DNA from: a virus
Virus record (IMG/VR): IMGVR_UViG_3300025096_000001
Coordinates: 64,001-128,000 of that record
DNA length: 64,000 nucleotides
Strand: one strand, 5' to 3'
Shown: piece by piece, positions 7,932 through 16,652 of the stretch
Numbering within the stretch: position 1 is the stretch's first letter
Layout of the letters: every line of letters begins with the position of its first letter
Notes under the pieces: model-generated
What the model was told of the DNA's origin: nothing
Seen by the model: the letters and a program-made list of their open reading frames with translations, nothing else
Database searches by the model: none
Made by a program: the position numbers and the translations under genes

Positions 7932-8842
7932 TGGTGGCCTTTCCAATATTTTATGTATTTTTCCATTCCTGCACTTAAGCTATGAAATGGCCTTTTGTAT
8001 CCGCCAACAGAAGTCAGTTTGTTTGTATCAGCTTTAGTGAATTTTTGATAACTGGTTATTATGTTCTCAGGCATTGAAATTTCTATTGTTTCGAAATTAT
8101 AATGAGGCTTCATTGTTTCAGGAATTGCTGTAAATGGGGATGCTACCCCAGTTCCGCAGTTAAATATTCCGCTTATTTTAGGATTGTTAGCAAAATGCTT
8201 GTTAATTTCAACGACGTCATCAATGAAGATAAAATCCCTCATAAAGTTTTCGCTGCCGGCAAATATGTTTATTTTATTAGATTCATCGATTTGCTTCTTA
8301 AATTGGCAGGCTACTGACGCCATTCTTCCTTTTCTTTCTTCGCCGGGACCATAAACATTAAAATATCTCAAACCTACTATTTGTGGGTATTCTACTTTTG
8401 TGTTACTTAAAAATGTTGTTACATAATCATCAAATATCCGCTTTGAATTTGCATATAAGTTTTTAGGTGTCATCGGTGAACTCTCGGAGGCCACACCATC
8501 GCCGTAAACCGACGCAGATGAAGCATATATTAATTTGACGCCGTATTGTAAACATCTATTAAACAATTCATGACTATAATCAAAGTTCTGCTGCATCATA
8601 TGATGAGGATCCTTACATAATGTATCAGAGCAGGCGCCTTGGTGGAACACTATTTCAATATTAGAAGCAAATGAAGCTGTGTTCATTTTTTCCAAGAATT
8701 CGAGTGGGTCCATGACTTCGTGGGTTGGAGATAGATCCGTGAATTGTTCCCCATAATCAACCAATATGACATCACGCAAGTGCTTTAAAGACTGGTATAA
8801 ATTCCACCCAATAAAGCCAGCGGCGCCGGTAATCACTAACAT
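7928..8842 (-). CDS. hldD: ADP-L-glycero-D-manno-heptose 6-epimerase
   Basis: 304 aa. Several HldD-specific motifs are visible: ITGAAGFIGWNL at the N-terminus, VFHQGACSDTLCKDP, YASSASVYGDG, LYANSKRIFDDYV, RYFNVYGPGEERKGRMASVA and, near the end, KFTKADTNKL..GGYKRPF. This is the last step of ADP-L-heptose synthesis. Together with the two HldE halves downstream it gives kinase, adenylyltransferase and epimerase; gmhA and gmhB homologues are not in the window. Confidence 0.93.
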   Translation of the reverse strand: MLVITGAAGFIGWNLYQSLKHLRDVILVDYGEQFTDLSPTHEVMDPLEFLEKMNTASFASNIEIVFHQGACSDTLCKDPHHMMQQNFDYSHELFNRCLQYGVKLIYASSASVYGDGVASESSPMTPKNLYANSKRIFDDYVTTFLSNTKVEYPQIVGLRYFNVYGPGEERKGRMASVACQFKKQIDESNKINIFAGSENFMRDFIFIDDVVEINKHFANNPKISGIFNCGTGVASPFTAIPETMKPHYNFETIEISMPENIITSYQKFTKADTNKLTSVGGYKRPFHSLSAGMEKYIKYWKGHQ

Positions 8843-9678
8843 ATAACTTTCTCAAACATACCCAAGGCCGAAGTGATCTGACACTCTATTTTGTCCACTA
8901 AAGGTATGCCAGAGAGTTCTGAATAATCTTCACTGAAAAATCCTAACATTTTAGGAGTAGTGATAATTTTACAATTTACCATTTTTGCTTCTGCGCAGAC
9001 TCTGGAATAAGTTTCTAATACTTGTGGGAGAAATATGAACTTCTCGCAGGATGCTAGGGTTTTAATAAAGACTTCATAATCGGTCGAAGCTATTGCTAAT
9101 ACATCATTTAAATCCAATTTCAAATTTTTACAATAGTTAAGTGCTTCTTTTGTGCCTTTAATCTCGTTATTGCTCTTTAATATCCCATACTCATGAGTTT
9201 TCTCTACTGAATTCGTGCGCCGTAAAATATCAAGCTTTTTCTTGCTCCACAATGAACACCCAATATTAACTACATTATCAATATTCAAGTTTTTTTCGAT
9301 AACTTCTTTACAGATCTTACTTAATACAAAAACTTTTTTTGCATTTGCATAAAAATCTCTATTGATAATATGGCTTGGGGGTGCTTTAAAGTCTTCGTAT
9401 GCGGCCGGATTACGAGTCTTAACATATTTGTGATCATGTTCGTAGATTATATAATTCTTCTTTTGAATTAAATATTGTTTAACATCTTGTGGTAATCTTG
9501 TGAAATTACTTACAATAAAAAAATCATAACATTCAATCACAGGTGCTATCATATAAGTGTGTACTGGTACCACATGATGGCCCAGAACTGACATATGTTC
9601 TAAAAGAACAGCATCGTTTTGTTCTGCGCCACCAATTAATTCATTATCAAAGAAATCTTGCAAAAATGCAATCTTCAT
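8836..9678 (-). CDS. Glycosyltransferase, GT4-like
   Basis: 280 aa from the internal ATG (the upstream TTG is less likely). MKIAFLQDFFDNELIGGAEQND at the start has the GG.E pattern of GT4 N-terminal domains. YVIYEHDHKY-type and FVLSKICKEVIEKNLN segments match the linker of such enzymes, and the C-terminal FIFLPQVLETYSRVCAEAKMVNC corresponds to the EX7E nucleotide-sugar site. Overlaps the hldD start by 7 nt. Confidence 0.75.
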   Translation of the reverse strand: MKIAFLQDFFDNELIGGAEQNDAVLLEHMSVLGHHVVPVHTYMIAPVIECYDFFIVSNFTRLPQDVKQYLIQKKNYIIYEHDHKYVKTRNPAAYEDFKAPPSHIINRDFYANAKKVFVLSKICKEVIEKNLNIDNVVNIGCSLWSKKKLDILRRTNSVEKTHEYGILKSNNEIKGTKEALNYCKNLKLDLNDVLAIASTDYEVFIKTLASCEKFIFLPQVLETYSRVCAEAKMVNCKIITTPKMLGFFSEDYSELSGIPLVDKIECQITSALGMFEKVIC

Positions 9679-9679
9679 A

Positions 9680-10930
9680 TCATACAATCTCTATTTGAGA
9701 TAGGGTCTTTACCCATTCATTATTTTCTTGAAATTGATTAACAGAATCGACAAACTGTTTATATATTTTTTGTTCGTTGAAAGTTTCTTGTAATGTCTCG
9801 GCGTATTCGCATGCGGCGCTGGCGTGGCCTTCATTGTTATTAATGTCCGTAAAGCATTCTCGAAGCTTTTCTTTGTAGGATCCTTCGCGAGCATAGGCCC
9901 ATGCGGATTCCTTAATCAATACTCCATCCCATACTACCTCATCCGGTACTTGGGCTATATCATATCCAACATTATAAAAATGCTCATCACCGTCTTTATC
10001 TACCAAAAAGTCTAATTGACCAGACCACCCGGTGGCCACAACAGGAAGACCGGAATAGGCGGCTTCGAATAGTGGTAAACCGAAGCCTTCGCCATGGGGA
10101 ATTCCCACAAAGGCCGAAACTTTGTTATTAATATAGAGTGAATGTATTTCTCGATCAGTCATATCTCCATGCAGTAAATATATTTTACACTTTCTATCAG
10201 GATAATCAGCGACCATGGCTTTGAATTCTCCTTCACAGACTTCTCTATCCATAAGACAGTTTTTAGCTCTATTGGTTTTTATTATAAAGCCAACTCCAGC
10301 ATCGTCATGAAACTCTTCCACAAACCATCGAACCATATTAATCAAATTCTTTCGGGGGCCGAACTGCGCAACTGATAGAAAGTTAAACTCTGTTTCAACA
10401 GCAAGCTCTACACCTTCAAGGTCCGTGTATTTTTTTGCAGGATAATTCACTACATCGATCGGAGTTTCAATTACTAACTTACTTACTTCATTATTTTGTT
10501 CGTCCATGCCGGTATAATTTGACACCTCAAACACATCTTTGGAATGTTGTGATACAACTATCACTTTATCCATCTGATTTGCGGCAGTTAGCCACTCATG
10601 AGCAACCCTAGTAGTTTCAATACCAGCAGTATATCCAATGTTAATCGGGGCATGCTTCTTCCATTCATTTGGAATAGTGACCTGTAGTGAAATATCAAAG
10701 CGTGCGTTGCCTTGTTGTCCGTATAAAATAGTTTTTTCAATTAGGTCATCAATATATGTTTTTTCTTCATCATATTCGGCGACCCAAGACGTATTTCCCC
10801 ACTGTAGTGGATGTATATAAATATCATATATATCTTCACAGGTTCTTAGAGATCTTAATGCAAATCTAGCTTGCTCTCCGTAACCGGATCTGGTAAGGAC
10901 CGGTCCAACCAATAGTATCTTTGTTTTCAT
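9680..10930 (-). CDS. Glycosyltransferase family 4
   Basis: 416 aa from the ATG that overlaps the upstream stop (ATGA). N-terminal LLVGPVLTRSGYGEQARF; C-terminal donor site GIPHGEGFGLPLFEAAYSGLPVVATGWSGQLDF is an unmistakable GT4 EX7E motif. The middle (FNFLSVAQFGPRKNLINMVRWF) is the start of the second Rossmann domain. Likely one of two consecutive sugar-adding enzymes. Confidence 0.88.
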   Translation of the reverse strand: MKTKILLVGPVLTRSGYGEQARFALRSLRTCEDIYDIYIHPLQWGNTSWVAEYDEEKTYIDDLIEKTILYGQQGNARFDISLQVTIPNEWKKHAPINIGYTAGIETTRVAHEWLTAANQMDKVIVVSQHSKDVFEVSNYTGMDEQNNEVSKLVIETPIDVVNYPAKKYTDLEGVELAVETEFNFLSVAQFGPRKNLINMVRWFVEEFHDDAGVGFIIKTNRAKNCLMDREVCEGEFKAMVADYPDRKCKIYLLHGDMTDREIHSLYINNKVSAFVGIPHGEGFGLPLFEAAYSGLPVVATGWSGQLDFLVDKDGDEHFYNVGYDIAQVPDEVVWDGVLIKESAWAYAREGSYKEKLRECFTDINNNEGHASAACEYAETLQETFNEQKIYKQFVDSVNQFQENNEWVKTLSQIEIV

Positions 10931-12216
10931 GATGCAATCTCCAATAAATGCCAGCGCTGGTATCCTGTACGAGTATCCCAAGAGCCATGTTTTTCAATAA
11001 CTTCGTCCATCAAAGTGACCCACTGTTTTTCATAATCTTCAAAATTATAATTATTTTTTACGTGTTCCCTACCTTGAATAGACATTTTTTTATACTTCTG
11101 TTTGTTGGTCTTAAGTGCCTTATTTAAAGCTGCTTCAAAATCTTCTTGTGAGATTCTGTCTTCATAAATGTAAGGTACTTCTAATGAACCGATAATCGCC
11201 TTGGAGGAAGGTTTTATTCCCCATCCAAACCATTCTTTTCCATTTGTAACTTGTTCTTGTAGGCCGCCGGTCATATTAACGATAATTGGAGTGCCACAAG
11301 ATAGTGATTCTAATGTCGCTAAGCCAAAACCTTCGGCATCCGATATGTTGATTGTATAATCTACCGCATTATAATAAAGGCCCAATTCTTCAGGTGATAC
11401 TTTTGTGGTTGACAACATGATTTGACCCTCAGTGATCCCAAGATGCTCAATAAGGTGTGGCAAATCCTGTCCGTGAGGGTCTCTAGCATCTGTGTGCATT
11501 AATAAACATGCTTTATCGTGCCCAACTTTATCTAACCATTCTTTAAACCACCAGACAAGAGTACCTGATTGTTTTCGGCGCGCGTTTCGATTGTTCCAGA
11601 AGAATATCTTCTTATTCGCATTTACGGCGCGGCCTTCGCTATGGGCCATAATTTGTTCGCGGATGGTTTTAATTTTTTGCACCATTTCCGGTGATTTGTG
11701 TTTCTTAAAATGTTCTGTATGTACAGCGTGTGGTAGATAATGAGAGGACACGCCGGGTGCGCACTCTTTTAATATTTCGTGAGTAACTTTCGAAATACAT
11801 ACCACTTCATCTGTTGAGCGATAATACCTCCTATTATATAAGGGTGTTGGGAAATTATCCCAAACATGATAGTATACCATTGGTATGTTGGCGCGAATCT
11901 CATTCTCAATTTCCCACAACCAACCATAAAACCTTGGATCGGTCATGAACCAAAGTACGTCTGGGCGCTCTTTTTGCATGATAGAACGAACAATCTCATG
12001 TGTTCCATAACCATCAACAGGAAATATAACAAAATCTTCACCATATGGTTCTATTTGTTTTGGAGTATAGTCTTGGTGTTTCATTGCGCCGGCTAAACAA
12101 ACAAACTTGTATCTGCCCGTCTTTAACAGGGCTTCTATCATATATTTTGTTTGTGTTCCAACCCCCGAAGGCGAAAGCGGGTGATCAGATAATACTAAAA
12201 TTTTCTTTTTCTTCAT
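10927..12216 (-). CDS. Glycosyltransferase family 4
   Basis: 429 aa, ATG preceded by GAGGAAATAA. N-terminal KKILVLSDHPLSPSGVGTQTKYM, interdomain IFFWNNRNARRKQSGTLVWWF, and donor-site NISDAEGFGLATLESLSCGTPIIVNMTGG. A full-length GT-B enzyme and the first gene of the visible glycan operon. A short gap separates it from the nuclease gene upstream, so it may share that transcript. Confidence 0.88.
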   Translation of the reverse strand: MKKKKILVLSDHPLSPSGVGTQTKYMIEALLKTGRYKFVCLAGAMKHQDYTPKQIEPYGEDFVIFPVDGYGTHEIVRSIMQKERPDVLWFMTDPRFYGWLWEIENEIRANIPMVYYHVWDNFPTPLYNRRYYRSTDEVVCISKVTHEILKECAPGVSSHYLPHAVHTEHFKKHKSPEMVQKIKTIREQIMAHSEGRAVNANKKIFFWNNRNARRKQSGTLVWWFKEWLDKVGHDKACLLMHTDARDPHGQDLPHLIEHLGITEGQIMLSTTKVSPEELGLYYNAVDYTINISDAEGFGLATLESLSCGTPIIVNMTGGLQEQVTNGKEWFGWGIKPSSKAIIGSLEVPYIYEDRISQEDFEAALNKALKTNKQKYKKMSIQGREHVKNNYNFEDYEKQWVTLMDEVIEKHGSWDTRTGYQRWHLLEIAS

Positions 12217-12224
12217 TTATTTCC

Positions 12225-12995
12225 TCATGGACAATGTTCAGTCCTGTAAAATTTACATCCGAAGCCGCCCGTACAAGACAAACGGTTTTTGATATATCGT
12301 TGGTTTTTAATATTATACAACGCTGTGTTCAAAAGTTTAAGAGCATTTTCAGTTTTTTTATTTCCGCTCGTAACTCTAAAGAATTCAACACGATTTTTTT
12401 TCGCTGTACGTTTTAGTAATGCAAAATGAGTTTCCACATCATTTGGATCGGCATCCATCTTCTGGCAAAAATACTTTTTATATAAGGTAAGTTGATAGGT
12501 TACTATTTTGTCAGAACGTTTTTTGGCATCCCAGCCCCACGAACAAGTCTTCCAGTCAAAAATATGAATTTTTCCATCCGGGGTTGCAACTACTGCGTCA
12601 ATGTATCCTTTAAAATTATAACCATCGTGGCCGTCGATCTCTTCCATCAATGGCATTTCTACAGCCAATACTTCATACTCTTCAAAATAATCATCAAGCG
12701 CTTCTTCAATCTCGGGGATAATGTTTTTTCCTTGACCCATCATATCAACAACAAGTTTTTTATTTACTTCGTGATCTTCATCAAGTTCAGCAATGTTCTT
12801 TTTAAGCTCTTGAACAAAGAATTCCTCATCTACTTCTTCTTGAAGTAACTTTTTCTCACACACAGAGTGCATAGCAGAACCAAAAGCAGTATATTCGTTG
12901 CCGGTGAATCCGTCTATCTTATCTACGCGCGTTAGTTTGTGGTAGAAAGGACAAAATTTCCAATCCTTAAGTTCTGAGTAAGATATATGTGGCAC
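12225..12995 (-). CDS. Cas4/RecB-like PD-(D/E)XK exonuclease
   Basis: 256 aa with a GTG start placed 5 nt after GGAGG; an earlier TTG is in frame. YSELKDWKFCPFYHKL supplies the first Fe-S cysteine, GSAMHSVCE the motif-I His region, GYIDAVVATPDGKIHIFDWKT the D..DxK core, and TYQLTLYKKYF the QxxxY motif. The C-terminal CTGGFGCKFYRTEHC supplies three more cysteines. A 4Fe-4S single-strand exonuclease is likely, probably in phage recombination or replication. No CRISPR array accompanies it. Confidence 0.85.
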   Translation of the reverse strand: MPHISYSELKDWKFCPFYHKLTRVDKIDGFTGNEYTAFGSAMHSVCEKKLLQEEVDEEFFVQELKKNIAELDEDHEVNKKLVVDMMGQGKNIIPEIEEALDDYFEEYEVLAVEMPLMEEIDGHDGYNFKGYIDAVVATPDGKIHIFDWKTCSWGWDAKKRSDKIVTYQLTLYKKYFCQKMDADPNDVETHFALLKRTAKKNRVEFFRVTSGNKKTENALKLLNTALYNIKNQRYIKNRLSCTGGFGCKFYRTEHCP

Positions 12996-13025
12996 TTGGC
13001 CCTCCAAGATTTATATTTCAATCTT

Positions 13026-13054
13026 ATTATAACCTACTCAGTACAAGTTGTCAA
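13026..13054 (-). promoter_or_regulatory. Sigma70-type promoter for the nuclease gene
   Basis: TTGACA (13049-13054), a 17-bp spacer and TATAAT (13026-13031), a consensus match, 31 nt before the nuclease start. It reads leftward into the nuclease and possibly the glycan island. Confidence 0.8.
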
Positions 13055-13739
13055 CATTTTCTTGATTTAATAATAAAAGTTTTTCATATATTTCTGGACT
13101 AACCATCTTCAATGATGTGTGGTCATCCGAATTCATATAAAAATCGACAAAACCTGTTGCAAAATATTCTCTTAAAGATGTTGGAGCATATGCATTAATA
13201 AACAGACCGCTACAAATAACATTCAATTTATCATAACCAACCGTATTTAATAAAAAATTGTCAAATTCTTTATTGTATTCGATCTCGGAGAAAAAAGCTT
13301 TAGGTGCTTTATAATCTATACTCCATAATTCATCGTGTAGTCGCATGCGTTTACTCAAAAATTCGTTTTTGACCTTGTGATCACCATATATTTCATACCC
13401 ATATGTCTCTTCTAACGAATGTGCTATTTCATGTATTATGTCATCGACCATATCTTCGTGATCATCTTGTTTATTTGATATGTGCAGTATCGCATCTTGA
13501 TAAAAGGCGTTAATCTGCCTCTCTTCAAATTCTGGAAACCAACCCACAACAATCATCTCGATTTCAGACATAAGATGGCGCGGCAATATATTTTCAACCG
13601 AACCTACTACTTCTTCAACATTTACGGCACCATTTTCCATCTTATCTTTAAAATAAACATGAGTACCACGGGGTGTATAAAAATCGATTTGTTTATTGTT
13701 CAATTGTTTTTGTTTGTTTTCTAAATAAGTTCTCAGCAT
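13038..13739 (-). CDS. Zinc metallopeptidase-like protein (HExxH)
   Basis: 233 aa. DDIIHEIAHSLEETYG around residue 102 is an HExxH zinc site, and SLREYFATGF about 90 residues later offers a glutamate that could be the third ligand (gluzincin style). There is no signal peptide, so it would act in the cytosol or virion. Its start lies 47 nt inside the upstream gene. Its 3' end overlaps the -35 region of the promoter at 13026-13054. Substrate unknown. Confidence 0.65.
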   Translation of the reverse strand: MLRTYLENKQKQLNNKQIDFYTPRGTHVYFKDKMENGAVNVEEVVGSVENILPRHLMSEIEMIVVGWFPEFEERQINAFYQDAILHISNKQDDHEDMVDDIIHEIAHSLEETYGYEIYGDHKVKNEFLSKRMRLHDELWSIDYKAPKAFFSEIEYNKEFDNFLLNTVGYDKLNVICSGLFINAYAPTSLREYFATGFVDFYMNSDDHTSLKMVSPEIYEKLLLLNQENVDNLY

Positions 13740-13983
13740 CGTCTAATCCTAATTGATATCCTCTAAGGAAATTCTCTTCTGCAAATGCAAACACAAATTC
13801 CGGAAATTCGGCAGCCAACACTTCTGATATCATGTTAACTGTAACGTCTTCATTCTCTAATTTTGTTCCGACATATTCTACTAAATAATTCTTTAGCTTC
13901 GATTCACTTCCCGGTTCGACACCAAGTGCCAACATCGGGTTTTCGTGAATTTCTAATTCAGATATTACTTTTTCTTCACTCAT
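13693..13983 (-). CDS. Conserved phage hypothetical protein
   Basis: 96 aa, acidic and helical. The C-terminal FAEENFLRGYQLGLDDAENLF resembles a motif I associate with small T4-like phage proteins of unknown role; no catalytic residues are recognisable. A gene start with GGAGCA before the ATG is credible, and it overlaps the metallopeptidase gene by 47 nt. Confidence 0.65.
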   Translation of the reverse strand: MSEEKVISELEIHENPMLALGVEPGSESKLKNYLVEYVGTKLENEDVTVNMISEVLAAEFPEFVFAFAEENFLRGYQLGLDDAENLFRKQTKTIEQ

Positions 13984-14028
13984 TGAGTGCTCCTTTGTTG
14001 TTGTAGCTTAAAAATAAGCTCTTGTTTA

Positions 14029-15357
14029 TTATAAAACTTTTGATGCGATTGTGGCGACTTCCGAACGTTCACCTTTTCGGAAAGTCATATGGCCAGAAAT
14101 ATGAAAGTCTTTAAATTTTTCAACCGCGTGTGCCAAGCCATTTGAAGTTTCATTAACATATACATTATCAATCTGTTCTACATCGCCGGTCAAGATAATC
14201 TTTGTTCCTTCACCTATACGAGTTATTATAGTCTTAATTTCGTGTTTTGTCAAGTTTTGAGCCTCGTCGATTACTATAAATGCATTAGAAATAGATCGAC
14301 CACGAATATAAGTTAATGCTTCGATTTCGATTTTGCCTTTTTCTATATACATCTCAAGATTAGTACGATCACCCATTAAAAATTTAAGGTTATCTTGGAT
14401 AGGCATAAGCCATGGCAACATTTTCTCTTCCATTGTTCCTGGCAAAAAACCAATATCCTTTCCAAGAGGTTGTATAGGACGAGACACTATTAATCGCGAA
14501 TAGTGATTGTTTTCTGATCTCAGGCCAATCGTTTGTTGCAACCCAGCAGCAATAGCCAAAAGCGTTTTACCGGATCCGGCGCGGCCAACTAATGAAATTA
14601 CTTTTATCTCTGGGTTCATAAGCATATCTATAGCAAACGCTTGTTCTTTGTTTCTGGCGTCTATCTTCCAATCTGGAAGGTTCTTATGCACAATATTTTT
14701 AAGCGGCTCGTGGGGGCTTCTGAAGCGTGCTAAGGCTGATTTCTTCTCATTAGCATTGGATATCATCATAATATATTGATTTGGGTATAAAATTTCGTCT
14801 GCTTCATCATCGATGATTATATCTTCGCCGGCATAATATCGATCGATGACTTCATCATCAAACGGAATTACCACAAAACCATTGTATAAGTCATCAGAAG
14901 ATATTACTGCTTTTTCAGATGTGTAATCTTCTGACAATAGACCAATAGAATCACACACAACTCGCATATTAATATCGCGGCTTATAACTATGGTTTTTCG
15001 ATTGCTTTGAGCTTGAATGGTTTTTGCTGTGGCCATTATAACATGATCTGGTAATCTAATATCCAAATCTGCCGGGAATATTACTTCTTTAAGGTCTGTA
15101 AAAGATACTACTTTTAATATTCCTTGACCTTTATCGATCCTTATTCCTTTCTCCAGGGATCCTTTTTGGCGAAGCTCATCCATTGTTCTAATAAATTTGC
15201 GAGCGTTCGCACCGACAGAATCTTGTCTTTTTTTATGATTATCTATTTCTTCTAATACTTTCAATGGTATGAAGATGTCATTGTTATCAAATTTGAATAA
15301 AACATCAGCGTCAGTTAAGCAGACGCTAGTATCGATAACGTAATTTTTTTTAGCCAT
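14029..15357 (-). CDS. phoH: PIN-PhoH fusion ATPase
   Basis: 442 aa in two parts. Residues 1-150 form a PIN-type nuclease domain (YVIDTSVCLTD at the start, VISRDINMRVVCDSIG later). From about 230 there is a PhoH P-loop ATPase with Walker A VGRAGSGKTLLA, Walker B NAFIVIDEAQNL and an RIGEGTKIILTGD sensor segment. This is the long PhoH2 architecture associated with RNA cleavage and unwinding. PhoH proteins are among the most frequent auxiliary genes of marine phages. Confidence 0.92.
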   Translation of the reverse strand: MAKKNYVIDTSVCLTDADVLFKFDNNDIFIPLKVLEEIDNHKKRQDSVGANARKFIRTMDELRQKGSLEKGIRIDKGQGILKVVSFTDLKEVIFPADLDIRLPDHVIMATAKTIQAQSNRKTIVISRDINMRVVCDSIGLLSEDYTSEKAVISSDDLYNGFVVIPFDDEVIDRYYAGEDIIIDDEADEILYPNQYIMMISNANEKKSALARFRSPHEPLKNIVHKNLPDWKIDARNKEQAFAIDMLMNPEIKVISLVGRAGSGKTLLAIAAGLQQTIGLRSENNHYSRLIVSRPIQPLGKDIGFLPGTMEEKMLPWLMPIQDNLKFLMGDRTNLEMYIEKGKIEIEALTYIRGRSISNAFIVIDEAQNLTKHEIKTIITRIGEGTKIILTGDVEQIDNVYVNETSNGLAHAVEKFKDFHISGHMTFRKGERSEVATIASKVL

Positions 15358-15414
15358 GTATTCCTACTTGCTTTGTCTATGTTTAAATAGTACGGTTTCT
15401 TAAATGATAACATC

Positions 15415-15699
15415 TTAACCTGTTCGTTTTCGATGGTTCTTCTTTCTTCTTGCTTTTTTTATAATATCTTTTTCATAAACAAATGTTTCAACATCATCGG
15501 GGTATTTGAAGGGTATTGACCACTTTTTTCTGAGCATATTTACTTCTTTTTCATATATTAATTTAGCTTCCCAGCCAATATATCCTTTGGTATATTTGTC
15601 TGGCTTAACCACTATCTTCTTTAATAGTTTTACATGAACTGAAGGTATGGCTGGGCCGGCTGCAGACTTAACTAATACTATATCATTAACTTTGTACAT
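15415..15699 (-). CDS. Small SH3-like beta-barrel hypothetical protein
   Basis: 94 aa. Begins MYKVNDIVLVKSAAGPAIPS, the same opening pattern (K-V-x-D-[IL]-V) as the array proteins further right, and ends in a strongly basic tail (KKARRKKNHRKR), suggesting nucleic-acid contact. No known enzyme motif. AATAAATAAATG lies just upstream, similar to T4-like late promoters. Confidence 0.55.
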   Translation of the reverse strand: MYKVNDIVLVKSAAGPAIPSVHVKLLKKIVVKPDKYTKGYIGWEAKLIYEKEVNMLRKKWSIPFKYPDDVETFVYEKDIIKKARRKKNHRKRTG

Positions 15700-15724
15700 T
15701 TGTATCGCATTTATTTATTTAAAC

Positions 15725-15812
15725 TGGCAGCGAGAGTGGGATTCGAACCCACGGTAGCTTTCACTACGCCGGTTTTCAAGACCGGTACCTTAAGCCTCTC
15801 GGTCATCTCGCT
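15725..15812 (-). tRNA. tRNA-Ser (TGA)
   Basis: Class II tRNA, 88 nt with an encoded CCA. Acceptor AGCGAGA pairs with TCTCGCT; anticodon loop CTTGAAA gives TGA; there is a long variable arm; T-arm GTGGG-TTCGAAT-CCCAC. Its first nucleotide is the last base of the thymidine kinase stop codon. Confidence 0.93.
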
Positions 15813-16366
15813 TAAAGTGGTGATTCTAAAAAATCTATATGAGACCAACACCTAGGTTCATAAAGCTCGGCACCACCCACCGCAATTTCTTCTAAATCTT
15901 TTACCTTTCTATGGGTATAGTAGGCATCTTGACCGCAAACAGTACAAACTGCCGGGCATTTCTCTATATGTGTTGCCCATGGAAACATAGCCGTGATTTC
16001 TTCGAAATCTTTTCCAGACGCGGATAAGTCTAGAGAAGAAACAACAATAGTTTTCCCTCTTTTAAATAAGTCAATAAGTACCCAAGAAATTCCCTTTAAC
16101 ATAAAAGCCTCATCTACTGCTATCACGTCATATTCATCATGATGCCTCATATAATGCATCACGTCGGCGCCGTGTTTGACTATTCTGGCTGGCATGGAGG
16201 CGCCTGAGTGTGTTGTTATAAAATCAGTAGAATACCTATCGTCTATTTTGGGTTTAAAAGCTACTATGTTCCGTTTTTGATATTTATATCTATCAAGAGC
16301 AGCAAACAATCTTGTGGTTTTTGAACCGAACATGGGTCCGGTGAATATGATAAATTTTGGATTCAT
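15812..16366 (-). CDS. tdk: Thymidine kinase
   Basis: 184 aa, usual size. N-terminal FIIFTGPMFGSKTTRL is the P-loop, EYDVIAVDEAFML the Walker B/active-site segment, and CPAVCTVCG..C the zinc-binding lasso; the family pattern is clear. The P-loop reads GPMFGSKT rather than the usual GPMFSGKS/T, a swap of the Ser and Gly before the lysine. It converts thymidine to dTMP for viral DNA synthesis. The start overlaps the upstream stop (ATGA). Confidence 0.92.
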   Translation of the reverse strand: MNPKFIIFTGPMFGSKTTRLFAALDRYKYQKRNIVAFKPKIDDRYSTDFITTHSGASMPARIVKHGADVMHYMRHHDEYDVIAVDEAFMLKGISWVLIDLFKRGKTIVVSSLDLSASGKDFEEITAMFPWATHIEKCPAVCTVCGQDAYYTHRKVKDLEEIAVGGAELYEPRCWSHIDFLESPL

Positions 16367-16545
16367 TCTTCCCTATAAGGTATTAAAGGTGTTTGTTCTA
16401 CTGATATATCTATGTTTAAATTATCGGATATATTGAACACTCCGGTGCCGGCTGGAATTATAAAGACTTTTAAAAACCAAAAATAAGCCAAAGCACCACA
16501 CAACATAGACAATAAAGCTTGAAATAATAATTCACCCACTTCCAT
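16363..16545 (-). CDS. Small membrane protein
   Basis: 60 aa from the ATG downstream of the tRNA; the frame is open further upstream but would run through the tRNA. One hydrophobic segment (LLSMLCGALAYFWFLKVFII) after a short acidic N-terminus, then a polar tail. Function unknown; coupled to tdk by ATGA. Confidence 0.6.
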   Translation of the reverse strand: MEVGELLFQALLSMLCGALAYFWFLKVFIIPAGTGVFNISDNLNIDISVEQTPLIPYREE

Positions 16546-16557
16546 GTAATAGATAGG

Positions 16558-16651
16558 CTGGAGGGGAAGGATTCGAACCTCCAAGGTGCGTTTTCACGGA
16601 TTCACCGCCCGAGAAACAGTCGGGTGCGTCTGCCAATTTCGCCACCCCCCA
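16558..16651 (-). tRNA. Class II (Leu/Ser-type) tRNA with apparent GTT anticodon
   Basis: 94 nt without encoded CCA. Acceptor TGGGGGG pairs with CCCTCCA (one G-T); the D-arm GGCGAAATTGGCAGACGC is Leu-like; the anticodon stem CCCGA/TCGGG holds loop CTGTTTC, reading GTT (Asn) with T at position 37. A long variable arm (about 25 nt) and T-arm GGAGG-TTCGAAT-CCTTC follow. An Asn anticodon in a long-variable-arm body is anomalous. The discriminator base is G. Confidence 0.7.
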
Positions 16652-16652
16652 A

